Under the pieces are notes generated by a model, which saw only the letters and a list, made by a program, of their open reading frames with translations, was not told where the DNA came from and ran no database searches. From positions 1 through 64,000 of the forward strand of contig CAZPRY010000011.1 in the NCBI GenBank assembly GCA_964589175.1: DNA of 64,000 nt, written 5' to 3'. This document shows positions 17,902 through 26,761 of the stretch, piece by piece. This DNA is from CAZPRY01 sp964589175 (GTDB lineage: Bacteria > Fidelibacterota > UBA2242). The first letter of the stretch is position 1, and each line of letters starts with the position of its first letter. The translations under genes were made by a program, and so were the position numbers.

Positions 17902-19233
17902 CTAGCGCGCCATCCATGCGAACGAATGCGGCCACAACGCCGTGTTTGTCGAAGGTATTTCCGTATGGCAAATATGACACGCGTTCGGTTTTCCGGGCGA
18001 GGAGCCGCCGTGCGCTTCGGCAAACTCCTTAATGTTGTTGTCGCCCCTTGAATCCTTATGGCAGACGCCGCAACTGCCGATCACCAGTTGACTGGATTGG
18101 TATTGCGTCGGTTGATAATTATCGGATTCGACATTCGACGGGATTTGGGCGTGCGGACTGCCGTGACAGGCCGCGCAGTACATCCCGCCGTGTCCCTGGG
18201 CGTTGCGGTAGAGGACTGTTCCGGCGTTGACATCGGCGATACTTTCGCTGTGGCAATTGACGCATCTGGGTTCGGTGACCCAGGGAACGCGGCCGTTTTG
18301 AATAGTGCCGGCGACGTTGTCCATCGCGCCGTGACAGGCTGTGCAGTTCCCGTCTTCCGCAGTGTGAGCCTTGCTCCGGTTGCAGTGGGTTTGCTCGCCG
18401 GGATGGCAATCGTAACAAGCGGCGCCCCGGGAGGCATGGGCGTCATGGATGGCCTCGGAGAGATATTTACCGGAGCTGCCTTTGCCGCTGGTCCCCAGAG
18501 CGGGGCTACCGTGGCAGCCGGCACAAAGGACCGGTTTCATGCTCTTTAAACTTTGGCCGTTTACCTTGTCGTGTTCTTCCAGAATGTTATCGAACGGCTG
18601 AGGGCCGTGGCATTTGGCGCAATTGATCTCGTCGGAAGTGGGGACCGTACAATGGGTACCCGCGACTACGGTGCCGCCGCTGTTCTTGACGGTCAGGTCG
18701 GCTACCTGGAAGGGATTCCAGGTCTGATTGTCGTTCACCGGTGTAACCGGCATACCATCCACGACGAAATAGTTATCTTTGGCGATCATCGAACCGGCCA
18801 GCCCGTTATGAATTTGAGGATCGTGCAGATTCAAACCTTTGTCGTTTTCCAGGGGGGTAGCGAAGAGCGATTCGACATTGTCCCAGAATTGCTTGAAATC
18901 GGCGTCGAAGGCGTCGGTTTTGCCGTACGAATAACTGTTGTTCAGAATGCTGTATTCAACGCTCAGGCCGGAAGACACGATCTCGGGGTATTTTCCGCGT
19001 TTCACGACCTGGGCCCAGACTGTGTTATATGGAGGCAGGATGACTGCTTCGTCGTAGGTCGGATTCAGGCAGTGCATGCCGAGGTCGTTCCAGGCGAAGA
19101 CAACATATTCGGCCTGCAGGGCATCGCCGGTGATCCGGTAGTCTTCCGATTTTTGGTTACTTTTGGTCGGGTCGCAGGCGATCAGGACCAGAACAATCAG
19201 GGAAAACAAAAGTGTCGTTTTCAGCGCAGACAT
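17902..19233 (-). CDS. octaheme c-type cytochrome lipoprotein
   Basis: The protein has eight CXXCH haem-binding motifs (CAKCH, CAGCH, CYDCH, CTACH, CVNCH, CAACH, CGVCH, CHICH), all in the C-terminal 60 percent. ATG 19233 is preferred over the longer frame because AAGAGG lies just upstream and the protein then begins MSALKTTLLFSLIVLVLIAC, a lipoprotein signal. The haem-free N-terminal part (about 30-190) begins YVVFAWNDLGMHCLNP and is unlike cytochromes known to me. An anchored multihaem protein of this kind would carry electrons at the periplasmic or outer face. No haem-lyase genes or partner reductases are adjacent. The substrate is unknown. Confidence 0.88.
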   Translation of the reverse strand: MSALKTTLLFSLIVLVLIACDPTKSNQKSEDYRITGDALQAEYVVFAWNDLGMHCLNPTYDEAVILPPYNTVWAQVVKRGKYPEIVSSGLSVEYSILNNSYSYGKTDAFDADFKQFWDNVESLFATPLENDKGLNLHDPQIHNGLAGSMIAKDNYFVVDGMPVTPVNDNQTWNPFQVADLTVKNSGGTVVAGTHCTVPTSDEINCAKCHGPQPFDNILEEHDKVNGQSLKSMKPVLCAGCHGSPALGTSGKGSSGKYLSEAIHDAHASRGAACYDCHPGEQTHCNRSKAHTAEDGNCTACHGAMDNVAGTIQNGRVPWVTEPRCVNCHSESIADVNAGTVLYRNAQGHGGMYCAACHGSPHAQIPSNVESDNYQPTQYQSSQLVIGSCGVCHKDSRGDNNIKEFAEAHGGSSPGKPNACHICHTEIPSTNTALWPHSFAWMAR

Positions 19234-20029
19234 AGCGTGCCTCTTTTGATGTAGTTTATGTGCGTTTACACCATTGCCTTTATATTCGTGTAATTGCAAA
19301 TAATCTAATTAAAAAAATGCAGACATGCATATTTTTTTTGACTCACATGATTTTGATCTGCGCATAACAATGACAAACTATATTGAAAAACCGTTGAAAG
19401 TGATACAAACCGCCACGAAAGGGAAAAAATGACAAAAAAAATACCAGATGTATGATAATATAGGAAAAGAAAAAAGCAATTGATCGAAAGAAAAAAATGA
19501 AACTATGTACTAAGAGCTTGGCGAGATATTTCTTCCAGAATATCAACATGATTTCGGCTAACGTACCTGACTGGCTAATTGAACTTAATGAGGGCAATAT
19601 CGATTACGATTATTTTGGAAACGCTCAGGATTTTGTGGAAAGGGAATTCGTTTATCAGATATTTGATAATGCACTAACAACGATTTGCTTGTATTGGATG
19701 CGTGCCCGGGAGGGAAACGGCTTTATCCCGAATCCTTAGAGTTTCCTGTGATCGATGCAAAGTGAAACGTTCTTATTTCATTGTGAATCACTTTCATTGC
19801 AAAATGGAATTCACCTATTGTCCGGAAACGATACAATAATCGCTGAACTTCTTTAATGCAGCCATCTTTCAGGACAATCTAATGTTATCTCGTAAAACAT
19901 TTTCTTTTGGAATCAGGGGATTTTGGCGAATTCCTGATTTTCACATCGAATTATTTAAATAAAATCTGACCCTGGGCGGATTCAGGCCGTTAATCTCCTC
20001 TGTCGGCATCAGATGAATCGCTTATATGG
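19234..20029. other. long gene-poor interval
   Basis: About 800 bases separate the cytochrome and D-aminoacylase genes. The part from 19300 to 19500 is AT-rich with long A and T runs and probably contains the cytochrome promoter on the minus strand. The only open frame of note is the 80-codon ORF at 19497-19739, listed separately. From 19740 to 20029 nothing recognisable was seen. Confidence 0.5.
19497..19739 (+). CDS. small hypothetical protein
   Basis: This 80-codon frame reads MKLCTKSLARYF... and continues as a soluble, acidic, aromatic-rich sequence (PDWLIELNEGNIDYDYFGNA). No family is recognised. It begins after an A-rich tract without a convincing Shine-Dalgarno sequence. The C-terminal half has a plausible protein-like composition, so a real small gene or the remnant of a larger one is possible. 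Confidence 0.3.
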   Translation: MKLCTKSLARYFFQNINMISANVPDWLIELNEGNIDYDYFGNAQDFVEREFVYQIFDNALTTICLYWMRAREGNGFIPNP

Positions 20030-21715
20030 TTAAACGTGGCGCAGGATTTCACCGGCCACAGCGCCGGTATGTTTCCCGTTCTCGATGGTTACTATGCCGT
20101 TGACCAGGACATATTGGATGCCCTGGGCGAATTGGTGCGGATCGCTGAAGGTGGCCTTATCGGCGACGGTAGCCGGGTTGAAAATGGTGATATCCGCGAA
20201 ATTCCCTTCGGCGAGAATACCGCGTTGCCGGAGACCCAGTTTCTGAGCGGGCAGCCCGGTCATTTTGTGGACGGCGGTGCTCAGGTCGAATATTTTTTCT
20301 TCGCGACAGTATCTGCCCAGTACACGGGCAAAGGTGCCGTAGCTGCGCGGGTGGGGCTTTCCTTCGGAAAGGAGTCCGACAGGACTCTTGGCATTGCCGT
20401 CCGAACCGATGCAGACGAGCGGCGAGGCGAGCACTTTCTTTAGATTATTTTCGTCCATGGCGAAGCCGATCACGCCGACGCGGCCACGCTCCTCGACGAG
20501 CAAATCGCGAATGAAATCGAAGGCCGGTCTATTGCTTTGTCGCGTGCACTCCTCGATTGACAGTCCTTCCCAGATACGGTTTTCATCGCTGCGGCAATCG
20601 GCGATGACGATGCGATCCCAGCCGCCGATTTTAGCGCCGCGCGTGAGCGTGTATTCGCGGATATTGGTTGCATCGGCCGGATTTTGCAGGCGGGCGAGGA
20701 TTTCATCCGTGCTGCCCTGACGGGCCCAAAGCGGCAGGAACGACGTCAATCCCGTCGACCAGGCATTGTAGGGATAGCGGTCGGCCAGGACCGGATAACC
20801 CGCATCGGCGGCAGTCTGGAGCATTTCGAGGAGATGGTCGATTTTGGGCCAGTTGTTTTTATTGCAGGCTTTGAAATGCGATACTTCGGTCGAGACGCCG
20901 GCTGCCCTGCAGATTTGCAGCGCCTCTGCGAAGGCTTCTTCAACACTGTCGTCTTCATTGCGCATATGCGTGCTGTAGATGCCGTTCTTCCGGGCAACGA
21001 CTTTGCATAGTTCGATCAATTCGTCGGTTTTTGCGTAGCTGCCGGGCGCGTATTCCAGGCCGGTTGACATGCCGAAACTGCCGGCTTCCATCGATTCCGC
21101 CAGCAGTACCTTCATTAGCTCCATCTGAGAGGCGCTTGGTATTACATCATTTTTTCCTACGACGGCCGCCCGCAGGTCGCCATGCCCGGTCAGTGAGAGA
21201 TAGTTGACGGAAGTGCCGCGCTTTTTCAGGGCCCGGTAGAAGCCGGAAATATCCGTCCAATTATCGTTGATGCCGTAGCGGGCCTGACGCTGGGTGAGGG
21301 CTTCCAGGCGATCCTGTTCGGTCAGCGGAAAGGGCGAGGAACCGCAGTTGCCGGCTACTTCGGTAGTAACGCCCTGGTGAATTTTGCTTTCGGCGCGCGG
21401 ATTCACCAGCAATTCTATATCGGTATGCGTGTGCATATCGATGAAGCCGGGCGCGACTGCTAGGGTTTCGGCATCGATAATCCGATCGGCTGTGGCGGCG
21501 GACAGATCCCCGATGGCGATGATCCTGTCGTTTCGAATGCCCAGGTCGGCTAAAAGCGGCGCGGCGCCGCTGCCGTCAACAATCCGGCCGTTGCGAATCA
21601 CGATATCAAAGCGGTTACGCAACGAACATCCCATCATAACTCCCACTCCGGCCACAACCCCGGTTTTGATAAATTGTCTGCGTGTGACAGGTGTATCTTT
21701 TCGATTTGAATTCAT
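20030..21715 (-). CDS. Tat-exported N-acyl-D-amino-acid deacylase (D-aminoacylase)
   Basis: This amidohydrolase (561 residues from ATG 21715, which has AAGGGG upstream and is better than the longer frame) removes the acyl group from N-acyl-D-amino acids or N-terminal D-residues. It opens with a twin-arginine signal TRRQFIKTG followed by a lipobox-like MMGC, so it is probably a Tat-translocated lipoprotein. Motifs include FDIVIRNGRIVDGSG (small beta domain), GFIDMHTHTD (metal-binding His pair), GNCGSSPFP (metal cysteine loop of the D-aminoacylase branch), TEVSHFK and SDGNAKSP (catalytic Asp). Export and metal residues are seen directly; D-specificity follows from the family. It complements the nearby dipeptidases. 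Confidence 0.9.
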   Translation of the reverse strand: MNSNRKDTPVTRRQFIKTGVVAGVGVMMGCSLRNRFDIVIRNGRIVDGSGAAPLLADLGIRNDRIIAIGDLSAATADRIIDAETLAVAPGFIDMHTHTDIELLVNPRAESKIHQGVTTEVAGNCGSSPFPLTEQDRLEALTQRQARYGINDNWTDISGFYRALKKRGTSVNYLSLTGHGDLRAAVVGKNDVIPSASQMELMKVLLAESMEAGSFGMSTGLEYAPGSYAKTDELIELCKVVARKNGIYSTHMRNEDDSVEEAFAEALQICRAAGVSTEVSHFKACNKNNWPKIDHLLEMLQTAADAGYPVLADRYPYNAWSTGLTSFLPLWARQGSTDEILARLQNPADATNIREYTLTRGAKIGGWDRIVIADCRSDENRIWEGLSIEECTRQSNRPAFDFIRDLLVEERGRVGVIGFAMDENNLKKVLASPLVCIGSDGNAKSPVGLLSEGKPHPRSYGTFARVLGRYCREEKIFDLSTAVHKMTGLPAQKLGLRQRGILAEGNFADITIFNPATVADKATFSDPHQFAQGIQYVLVNGIVTIENGKHTGAVAGEILRHV

Positions 21716-21864
21716 GCGAAATCCCCTTGATTCCAAATGGTTTTCGATAACCACGGATTGTAACAATTTTTTTTCTAATAAGGCAGTAGAAAAGTAAAAA
21801 GGAAGAGGGAATTGAAAGGGGATTCAATTCCCTCGCGATGGAGCAACCACCTGTTGTACTTTAA

Positions 21865-23112
21865 TTAATCCAGGGAGTGAATGATGAGGCCACTCCTGAG
21901 TTTGGGCTCGAACCAGGTGGATTTGGGAGGCATTATTTTTCCTGCGTCGGCAATGGACATGAGCTGTTCTACGGACGTAGGAAAAAGAGCAAAAGCGATC
22001 TGCATTTCGCCCGAATCGACGCGTTTTTCCAATTCCCCGAGACCGCGGATTCCGCCCACAAAGTCGATCCGTTCGTCTTTGCGCGGATCGCCGATCCCGA
22101 GGAGGGGCGTCAATAGATTGTTCTGCAGAATGGAGATATCCAGGCTGAACACGGGGTCACTGTCAGCGAAGGTGCCTGGTTTGGCACGCAGCAGATACCA
22201 CTGCCGATTCAGGTACATTCCAAAAAAATTGGCTGCTGTCGGTTTGGCGGCATTCTTGTCGGCGACTTTGTGCAGTTCGAATTTCTCCTGAATCTGTTGT
22301 AAAAAATCGGCTTCCGAAAGGCCGTTGAGGTCCTTAACCACCCGGTTGTAATCCAGGATCTTTAATTGGTTGTGCGGAAAAAGCACGGCCAGAAACCAGT
22401 TATACTCCTCGTCGCCGCGATGATCCGGATTGCCTTCACGGCGCATTTGTCCGACCATGACCGCCGATTTGGAACGATGATGACCGTCCGCGACGTACGT
22501 GAAAGGAATCTGTGCGAAATGCTCGACGAACTGCCGGATTCGTTCCGGATCGGTCACCACCCAGACGCTGTGCCGAATCCCGTCTACGGCTGTAAAATCG
22601 TATTCCGGTGCGGCGCTGCCGATCCCTGCTACAAGGGCATCGATTTCGGCCTTCGCCGGGTAGGTCAGGAACACCGGCCCGGTGTTGGCGTTGGTATATT
22701 TCACATGGTTGATCCGGTCTTTTTCCTTGACCTCACGCGTGAGTTCATGGATGCGGATTTTTCCGTCGAGGTAATCCTGGACACTGGCGGCCACGACTAG
22801 TCCGTACTGTTCGTGCCCATCCATGATCTGGCGGTAGACGTAGACTGCCTCCGTTTTTTCGCGGAACAACCAACCGTTTTGGATGAACTGGTTCAGGTTC
22901 TCCGAAGCTTTTCGGTAGACACTTGCGTCGTAATGATTGATATCTTCCGGCAAATCGATTTCGGACTTCACGATATGTAAAAAAGAGTAGGAATTGCCGG
23001 CCGCTTCCTGCCGGGCTTCTTCCGAATTGAGCACATCGTAGGGACGGGAGGCGATCTTTTCCGCCAAATCCCGGCGCGGCCGAATTCCCTCAAATCCTTT
23101 TATCTTCACCAT
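21865..23112 (-). CDS. DUF1015 family protein of the serine operon
   Basis: This 415-residue protein belongs to the DUF1015 family, recognisable from IRPRRDLAEKIASRPYDVLN, LTREVKEKDRINHVKYTNANTGPVFL and the ParB-like stretch YVADGHHRSKSA. The catalytic-looking ADGHHR motif is intact. Family members are repeatedly found in serine biosynthesis operons, and this copy follows serA and a class V aminotransferase on the same strand. The resemblance to ParB/SerK-type phosphotransferases suggests a serine kinase or related role; that is established for some archaeal relatives and only inferred here. Confidence 0.85.
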   Translation of the reverse strand: MVKIKGFEGIRPRRDLAEKIASRPYDVLNSEEARQEAAGNSYSFLHIVKSEIDLPEDINHYDASVYRKASENLNQFIQNGWLFREKTEAVYVYRQIMDGHEQYGLVVAASVQDYLDGKIRIHELTREVKEKDRINHVKYTNANTGPVFLTYPAKAEIDALVAGIGSAAPEYDFTAVDGIRHSVWVVTDPERIRQFVEHFAQIPFTYVADGHHRSKSAVMVGQMRREGNPDHRGDEEYNWFLAVLFPHNQLKILDYNRVVKDLNGLSEADFLQQIQEKFELHKVADKNAAKPTAANFFGMYLNRQWYLLRAKPGTFADSDPVFSLDISILQNNLLTPLLGIGDPRKDERIDFVGGIRGLGELEKRVDSGEMQIAFALFPTSVEQLMSIADAGKIMPPKSTWFEPKLRSGLIIHSLD

Positions 23113-23161
23113 GACTACCTTTTCTGCAACGCCTGTTTGCGGTCATCCGTTTTCCGGGCCG

Positions 23162-24055
23162 TCAGGCTTTCAATGTCGAGACTATTTTTTCGGCGATTTC
23201 TATGCCAACCCGGTCCTGCGCGTCTACCGTATTGGCACCGATATGCGGCGTTGCGGAGACGTTGGGATGATTGACCAGTTCCGCATTCTGGTTCGGTTCG
23301 GAAGCGAATACGTCGAGTCCGGCGCCGGCGAGCTTGCCGCTGTTCAGCGCTTCGAGCAGATCGTTCTCATCCACGACACCGCCACGGGAACAGTTGATCA
23401 GGAAGGCGTCGTCCTTCATCAGGGCGATTTCCTTCTTGGAGATCAGGGGCAGCGCCATTTTGGGTACATGCAGCGTGATGAAATCGGAATTCTTCAGCAA
23501 TTCTTCGAAGGACACGACCGTGACGCCTGGATCGGCTTTGATTGCGGCGACATCGTAGGCCAGCACCTTGAGGCCGATATTCAAAGCAAGTTTGGCGGTA
23601 TGATGCCCGATTTTGCCGAAGCCCAGAATGCCGAGCGTTTTACCGGCCAGTTCGATGCCTTTGTACTCCTTCTTTTTCCACTCGCCCTTCCGCATCGAAA
23701 TGTTAGACTGCGGAATAAAGCGGGCCAGTGCGAACACGTGCGCAAAGACCAGTTCGGCGACCGAATACGAATTCGCACCGGGAGTATTCAATACCGGGAT
23801 TCCGACCGAGCGGGCGTACTCGAAATCGATATTATCGATTCCGGTGCCGCCGCGGGCGATCAGCTTCAGCTTCTTGCCGGCTTCGATGACATCGCGCGGT
23901 ACTTTGGTAGCGGAGCGAACCAAAATACCGTCGTATTCCGGGATAACTTTGGTCAGTTCATCATGTTCGTAATGCCGAACAGTGAAATCAATTCCATTGT
24001 CCTTGAGAATTTTCTGTCCGTCCGAACTGAGTCCGTCAGCTATTAAAATCTTCAT
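23162..24055 (-). CDS. serA: D-3-phosphoglycerate dehydrogenase (short form)
   Basis: This 297-residue NAD-dependent 2-hydroxyacid dehydrogenase lacks the C-terminal ACT and ASB domains of long SerA, so classical serine feedback through an ACT domain is absent. Visible are the catalytic Arg region ARGGTGIDNID, the Rossmann motif LGILGFGKIG, the NCSRGGVVDE segment and the His of TPHIGANT. It oxidises 3-phosphoglycerate to 3-phosphohydroxypyruvate, the first step of serine synthesis. It lies between the aminotransferase gene (nine bases upstream) and DUF1015, which supports SerA over other hydroxyacid dehydrogenases. Confidence 0.92.
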   Translation of the reverse strand: MKILIADGLSSDGQKILKDNGIDFTVRHYEHDELTKVIPEYDGILVRSATKVPRDVIEAGKKLKLIARGGTGIDNIDFEYARSVGIPVLNTPGANSYSVAELVFAHVFALARFIPQSNISMRKGEWKKKEYKGIELAGKTLGILGFGKIGHHTAKLALNIGLKVLAYDVAAIKADPGVTVVSFEELLKNSDFITLHVPKMALPLISKKEIALMKDDAFLINCSRGGVVDENDLLEALNSGKLAGAGLDVFASEPNQNAELVNHPNVSATPHIGANTVDAQDRVGIEIAEKIVSTLKA

Positions 24056-24064
24056 GATTCCTTC

Positions 24065-25141
24065 TTACATTTTAGCAATTTCACGATCCAGGACTTCCAG
24101 CAGATCCTTCAACTCCGCCACAGTGCGGTCCGCCATGTGGGCGATACGGAAAGTCTTCTCTTTCAGGTCGCCGTAACCATTGGAAATCATATAGCCGAAT
24201 TCGCCGATTTTCTTGTTCAGGTCGGCTACCGAAATGCCCTTGGTATTTTTGATGGTCGTCAAGGTCACGGACTGGTAACCTTCGGCGGCAAAAGTATCGA
24301 AACTCCGTTTGGCCCAGTCGCGCGTGATTTCGGCCATTTCCTGATGGCGGGCGAAACGCTTTTCCAGACCTTCCACATTAAGGATATAGTCGAGCTGTTT
24401 ATCCAGCGCGAACATGTGGGATAGGGACGGGGTCGACGGGTATTGATAGGCTTTTTTCTGCATGTAATTATAGAGATCCAGGATGTCCAGGTAAGTGCCG
24501 CGAAACTCTACTTTTTCGGCATACTCCAGGGCGCGTTTGCTAACGGAGCAGACCGCCATGCCCGGGGGCAGACCCAGCGCTTTCTGGGTGGAGGTGATGC
24601 AGACGTCCACGCCGAGTTTGTCGACCTCGATTTTCGTGCCGGCCATGGAGGAGACAGCGTCCATCAGCCACAGCACTTCCGGATATTTCCGGCGGACTTC
24701 GGCGAGCTCTTCTACCGGATTCATGATGCCGGTGGAGGTCTCATTGTGCGTAATCGTAAAGACGTCGTATTTACCGCTGGCCAGATGCCGGTTGACAATT
24801 TCCGGCAGGGTTGGCTGGCCCCATTCGGCTTCGACTTTGTCAACCGGGATATTGTTGGATTTTGCGATCTGGGCCCAGCGATTACCGAAGGCGCCGACCG
24901 AAAAAACAACAGCGCGTTTGGCCGTCAGTGAGCGGATCGAACCTTCCATCAGACCGGTGCCGGAGCTCGTGGACAGGATGATTGGATTTTCGGTAAAAAA
25001 TACTTTCTGCAGTTTTGTACAAATCCTCTCGCCCAGCGCGGAGGCATCCTTGGTGCGATGGCCGATCATCGGTGTGGCCATGGCTTCCAGAATCTCCGGT
25101 CGGACATCGACAGGCCCGGGGATAAATAGTTTTTTGTGCAT
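24065..25141 (-). CDS. class V aminotransferase, likely phosphoserine or serine-glyoxylate/pyruvate type
   Basis: This 358-residue PLP enzyme starts KLFIPGPVDVRPEILEAM and has the PLP-lysine motif TSTQKALGLPPG, both typical of the alanine-glyoxylate/serine-pyruvate aminotransferase branch. In archaea and many anaerobes this branch supplies the phosphoserine aminotransferase step. Being first in an operon with serA argues for that role here: transfer of the glutamate amino group to 3-phosphohydroxypyruvate. A classical serC would be a different subfamily, so I leave the symbol open. No phosphoserine phosphatase (serB) is in the operon. Confidence 0.88.
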   Translation of the reverse strand: MHKKLFIPGPVDVRPEILEAMATPMIGHRTKDASALGERICTKLQKVFFTENPIILSTSSGTGLMEGSIRSLTAKRAVVFSVGAFGNRWAQIAKSNNIPVDKVEAEWGQPTLPEIVNRHLASGKYDVFTITHNETSTGIMNPVEELAEVRRKYPEVLWLMDAVSSMAGTKIEVDKLGVDVCITSTQKALGLPPGMAVCSVSKRALEYAEKVEFRGTYLDILDLYNYMQKKAYQYPSTPSLSHMFALDKQLDYILNVEGLEKRFARHQEMAEITRDWAKRSFDTFAAEGYQSVTLTTIKNTKGISVADLNKKIGEFGYMISNGYGDLKEKTFRIAHMADRTVAELKDLLEVLDREIAKM

Positions 25142-25660
25142 AGACCCTCCTTGAACTGTTTCTAATCGGGCATCATCTGCCCATTAATGTGCAAAAACCT
25201 CTCCAAACTTTTAACCGGGAAATGGCTACGGGTAATCCCGGTTTCTTTCAGAACACTTAAAGAATTTAAGTGAAGTTTTTACCATTATCAAATCCATTGA
25301 ATGGCACTCCGTCAAAATTTTCAATTCCTATTTCCAATAAAGAAGGATCGGTGCTTTTCCAGATTTAGGAAAATCGGCCACACCGCTGTAACCGGGCTGA
25401 GAGGTGAGAGTGATATCCCCACTCGCCCGGCGCCCGGCGATTTGTAAAACCGGATAAATGCCGGATTCAACCGCATGACGATTGAATGAAGTCCCGTGCC
25501 GGGATGGAACAGATTCCGCTGGCATGACATTTGTCCCAATGAATATATCGAGGTTGATGATCAATTTTGTTGATAAATTGAATGGAAGGAATAACTTTTA
25601 CGATAGGCGCAGTCGAAGGGCTGTGGCGGTAAAAGTCGTTTAATAAGTAAAGAGGGAAAA
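25142..25660. other. 519-base divergent intergenic region between the serine operon and ilvE
   Basis: The region carries promoters for both directions. Features seen are an inverted repeat AACCGGG (25213-25219) / CCCGGTT (25237-25243), and a hairpin just before ilvE built from ACTTTTAC and GTAAAAGT around a short wobble-paired stem (about 25593-25638). GC-rich material at 25370-25470 can fold locally but fits no riboswitch class I know. A 34-codon frame just upstream of ilvE is not enriched in branched-chain codons, so it does not look like an attenuator peptide. Confidence 0.4.
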
Positions 25661-26692
25661 ATGGATCCGAAGACACTTGATTGGGGAAAATTAGATTTCA
25701 GCTATCGATATACGCCTTATCGGTTTCATTCATACTGGCAGGAGGGAAACTGGGATGCCGGCCAGCTGGTCAGCGAGAATAAAATATCGATTGAAGAGGG
25801 GGCAACCTGTCTGCATTACGGACAGCAGATCTTCGAGGGCATGAAAGCCCAACACGCCCGTGACGGCCGCATTCTGCTTTTTCGCCCCCGTGAGAACGCT
25901 GAGCGTTTCCGTGATTCCGCCCGACGCCTGCTGATGCCCGAAGTGCCGGAGGAACATTTCATGAAGGGGATCAAGGAAACAATCCGCGCCAATCGTGAGT
26001 TTGTACCGCCCTACGGCACCGGCGCCTCACTCTATATTCGTCCCTTGTTGCTGGGAATTGGCGAAAATCTCGGCGTCCACGCTGCGAAAAAGTACCTGTT
26101 CCTGGTGTTTGTCTCGCCCGTGGGGCCCTATTTCAAGACGGGATTCAAGCCCATCCGTCTGAAAGTGGAGGAGCATTTCGACCGGGCGGCGACACTCGGA
26201 GTCGGGCAGGCCAAAGCCGGCGGCAATTATTCGGCTTCGCTTCTGCCGGCGAAGATAGCCCGCGAAGAGGGGTTCAATGAAGTCGTATACCTGGACCCGA
26301 TCGAGCACGAATTTTTCGAAGAAACCGGCGCTTCGAATGTCTATTTTGTTTTCCGCGACAATTCAATCGCGACACCTAAATCGCCATCCATCCTGAACAG
26401 TATCGTCCGGCGTTCCCTGGTCGATGTGGCCCGCGAAGATTTCGGATTGACGGTCGCAGAACGGCGGGTAAGCGTCCACGAAATTAGCGATTTTACCGAG
26501 GCGGGCGCCTGTGGAACCGCCGCAGTGATCACGCCGATCGGTACCCTGGGCTACCGCGGCAAGGTGTATAACTTTTATGCCGACGGCAAAGAACCCGGCC
26601 CGATTACCGAAAAATTGTATAAACGCCTGACGTCTTTGCAGGCTGGAGATATCGAAGATACACGGGGCTGGATCGAAGAGGTAGAACTGTAA
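25661..26692 (+). CDS. ilvE: branched-chain amino acid aminotransferase
   Basis: This 343-residue fold-type IV PLP enzyme performs the last step of valine, leucine and isoleucine synthesis, moving an amino group from glutamate to the branched 2-oxo acids. Motifs are LHYGQQIFEGMKAQ, RPRENAERFRDSARRLLMP, the PLP-lysine region QAKAGGNYSASLLPAKIA and EETGASNVYFVF. Length and motifs match the longer, eukaryote-like BCAT branch. ATG 25661 is preceded by AGAGGGA. It stands apart from the ilvDBNC-cimA operon 33 kb away, so it would escape that operon's attenuator. Confidence 0.93.
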   Translation: MDPKTLDWGKLDFSYRYTPYRFHSYWQEGNWDAGQLVSENKISIEEGATCLHYGQQIFEGMKAQHARDGRILLFRPRENAERFRDSARRLLMPEVPEEHFMKGIKETIRANREFVPPYGTGASLYIRPLLLGIGENLGVHAAKKYLFLVFVSPVGPYFKTGFKPIRLKVEEHFDRAATLGVGQAKAGGNYSASLLPAKIAREEGFNEVVYLDPIEHEFFEETGASNVYFVFRDNSIATPKSPSILNSIVRRSLVDVAREDFGLTVAERRVSVHEISDFTEAGACGTAAVITPIGTLGYRGKVYNFYADGKEPGPITEKLYKRLTSLQAGDIEDTRGWIEEVEL

Positions 26693-26761
26693 TAATCATC
26701 GAACGAATGTAAATTTTTCTTTTCGTGAAGTAAGATTGCAGGTTTGAAGAAGGATGAGATA

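Noticed and set aside
19311..19339. short hairpin with A and T runs near the cytochrome promoter
   Set aside because: The stem is only about five pairs and it lies upstream, not downstream, of a gene; probably chance in a homopolymer-rich stretch.
25397..25464. TPP riboswitch-like pieces (CTGAGA at 25397, CCGGATAAATGCCGG at 25450)
   Set aside because: The second conserved block (ACC-GAACCTGA and CGnAGGGAA) is missing, the spacing is too long, and the downstream gene ilvE is not a thiamine gene.
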